This document shows, one piece after another, positions 30,084 to 30,189 of a stretch of DNA of 30,189 nucleotides. Within the stretch, counting starts at the first letter, position 1. Every line of letters begins with the position of its first letter. Below the pieces are notes generated by a model that searched no databases, was not told where the DNA came from, and saw nothing but the letters and a program-made list of their open reading frames with translations. Origin of the DNA: Candidatus Saccharimonadota bacterium (lineage in GTDB: Bacteria > Patescibacteriota > Saccharimonadia > Saccharimonadales > Saccharimonadaceae); assembly GCA_003979185.1 (NCBI GenBank), contig RYWJ01000009.1, positions 1 through 30,189 of the forward strand, in the 5' to 3' direction. Both the position numbers and the translations under genes were made by a program.

Positions 30084-30089
30084 ATTATA
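30084..30089 (-). promoter_or_regulatory. -10 box of a leaderless gene
   Basis: TATAAT with TGT extension on the minus strand, 7 nt before the ATG at 30076. Confidence 0.7.
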
Positions 30090-30111
30090 ACATAAGTGAC
30101 TTCGTAACGAC

Positions 30112-30189
30112 GAAAGATCGGAAGTTCATTTTTTAACTTCCCTTATGCCGGGGACGTCGGCGGTGGCTCACTGTACAATGTCGGCTCCG
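30112..30189 (-). other. Window edge, possible 3' end of a minus-strand gene
   Basis: A minus-strand frame is open from the edge to the TAA near 30133 and would encode a short Arg/His-rich tail; a second frame ends in TGA near 30166. A 7-bp hairpin (GGAAGTT with AACTTCC, near 30119-30140) follows. The piece is too short to identify. Confidence 0.2.

Noticed and set aside
1..30189. CRISPR array, insertion sequence or prophage
   Set aside because: No regularly spaced direct repeats, transposase, integrase or phage structural proteins were seen.
1..30189. Alternative code with UGA as glycine
   Set aside because: Several genes end in UGA exactly at operon junctions or before terminators, for example 10756-10758 and 12093-12095, so UGA is a stop here.

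Overview
The window looks like a chromosomal segment of a small-genome Candidate Phyla Radiation bacterium, most probably a Saccharibacterium (TM7). This is inferred from gene content: ribosomal and secretion housekeeping genes beside a sortase, a fibro-slime/MucBP adhesin with a VPNTG sorting motif, a CAP protein, a CapA protein, an orphan 7TM sensor and many unrecognised proteins. Many genes also start directly at their -10 box, which suggests leaderless mRNAs. UGA is used as stop, so a UGA-glycine code is not supported. No taxonomic search could be run.

Layout. 1-2054: a three-gene minus-strand operon of unknown membrane and zinc-ribbon proteins. 2070-5613: rplK, two unknown genes, nusG and secE on the minus strand, with secE-nusG as one operon and rplK alone under its own promoter and without rplA. 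5624-8043: three single genes, each with its own promoter and terminator: a nucleoside 2-deoxyribosyltransferase-like enzyme, a DUF218/YdcF-like protein and an unknown protein. 8206-8364: tRNA-Gln(CUG). 8403-13363: a four-gene plus-strand operon of pseudokinase-like protein, vWA protein, PurA-like paralogue and SAM-like helical protein, closed by a strong terminator. This is the best candidate here for an undescribed system. 13391-17245: a nucleotidyltransferase-domain protein, a small membrane protein with a 200-nt leader and a G10 tract, and an ABC-F ATPase. 17344-30076: mostly envelope functions, namely adhesin, CAP protein, class A beta-lactamase-like hydrolase, CapA, Na+/Ca2+ exchanger and sortase, together with a methyltransferase-like protein, an orphan 7TM/GAF-like sensor, a degenerate GHKL ATPase and a bleomycin-hydrolase-like protein that appears to have lost its catalytic histidine.

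Two kinds of transcription unit are interleaved. Resident-looking genes often have a TATAAT box 6-10 nt before the ATG and no Shine-Dalgarno. Accessory-looking genes, visibly richer in G+C, have complete promoters (TTGAC[AT], 17 nt, TAYAAT, usually with a TG[CT] extended -10), leaders of about 20-200 nt, a strong Shine-Dalgarno and an intrinsic terminator. The accessory class contains the nucleotide-metabolism-like enzymes and the four-gene cluster, so it may be a distributed defence, stress or host-interaction set.

All functional statements come from reading motifs by eye. No homology search, structure prediction or expression data were available.
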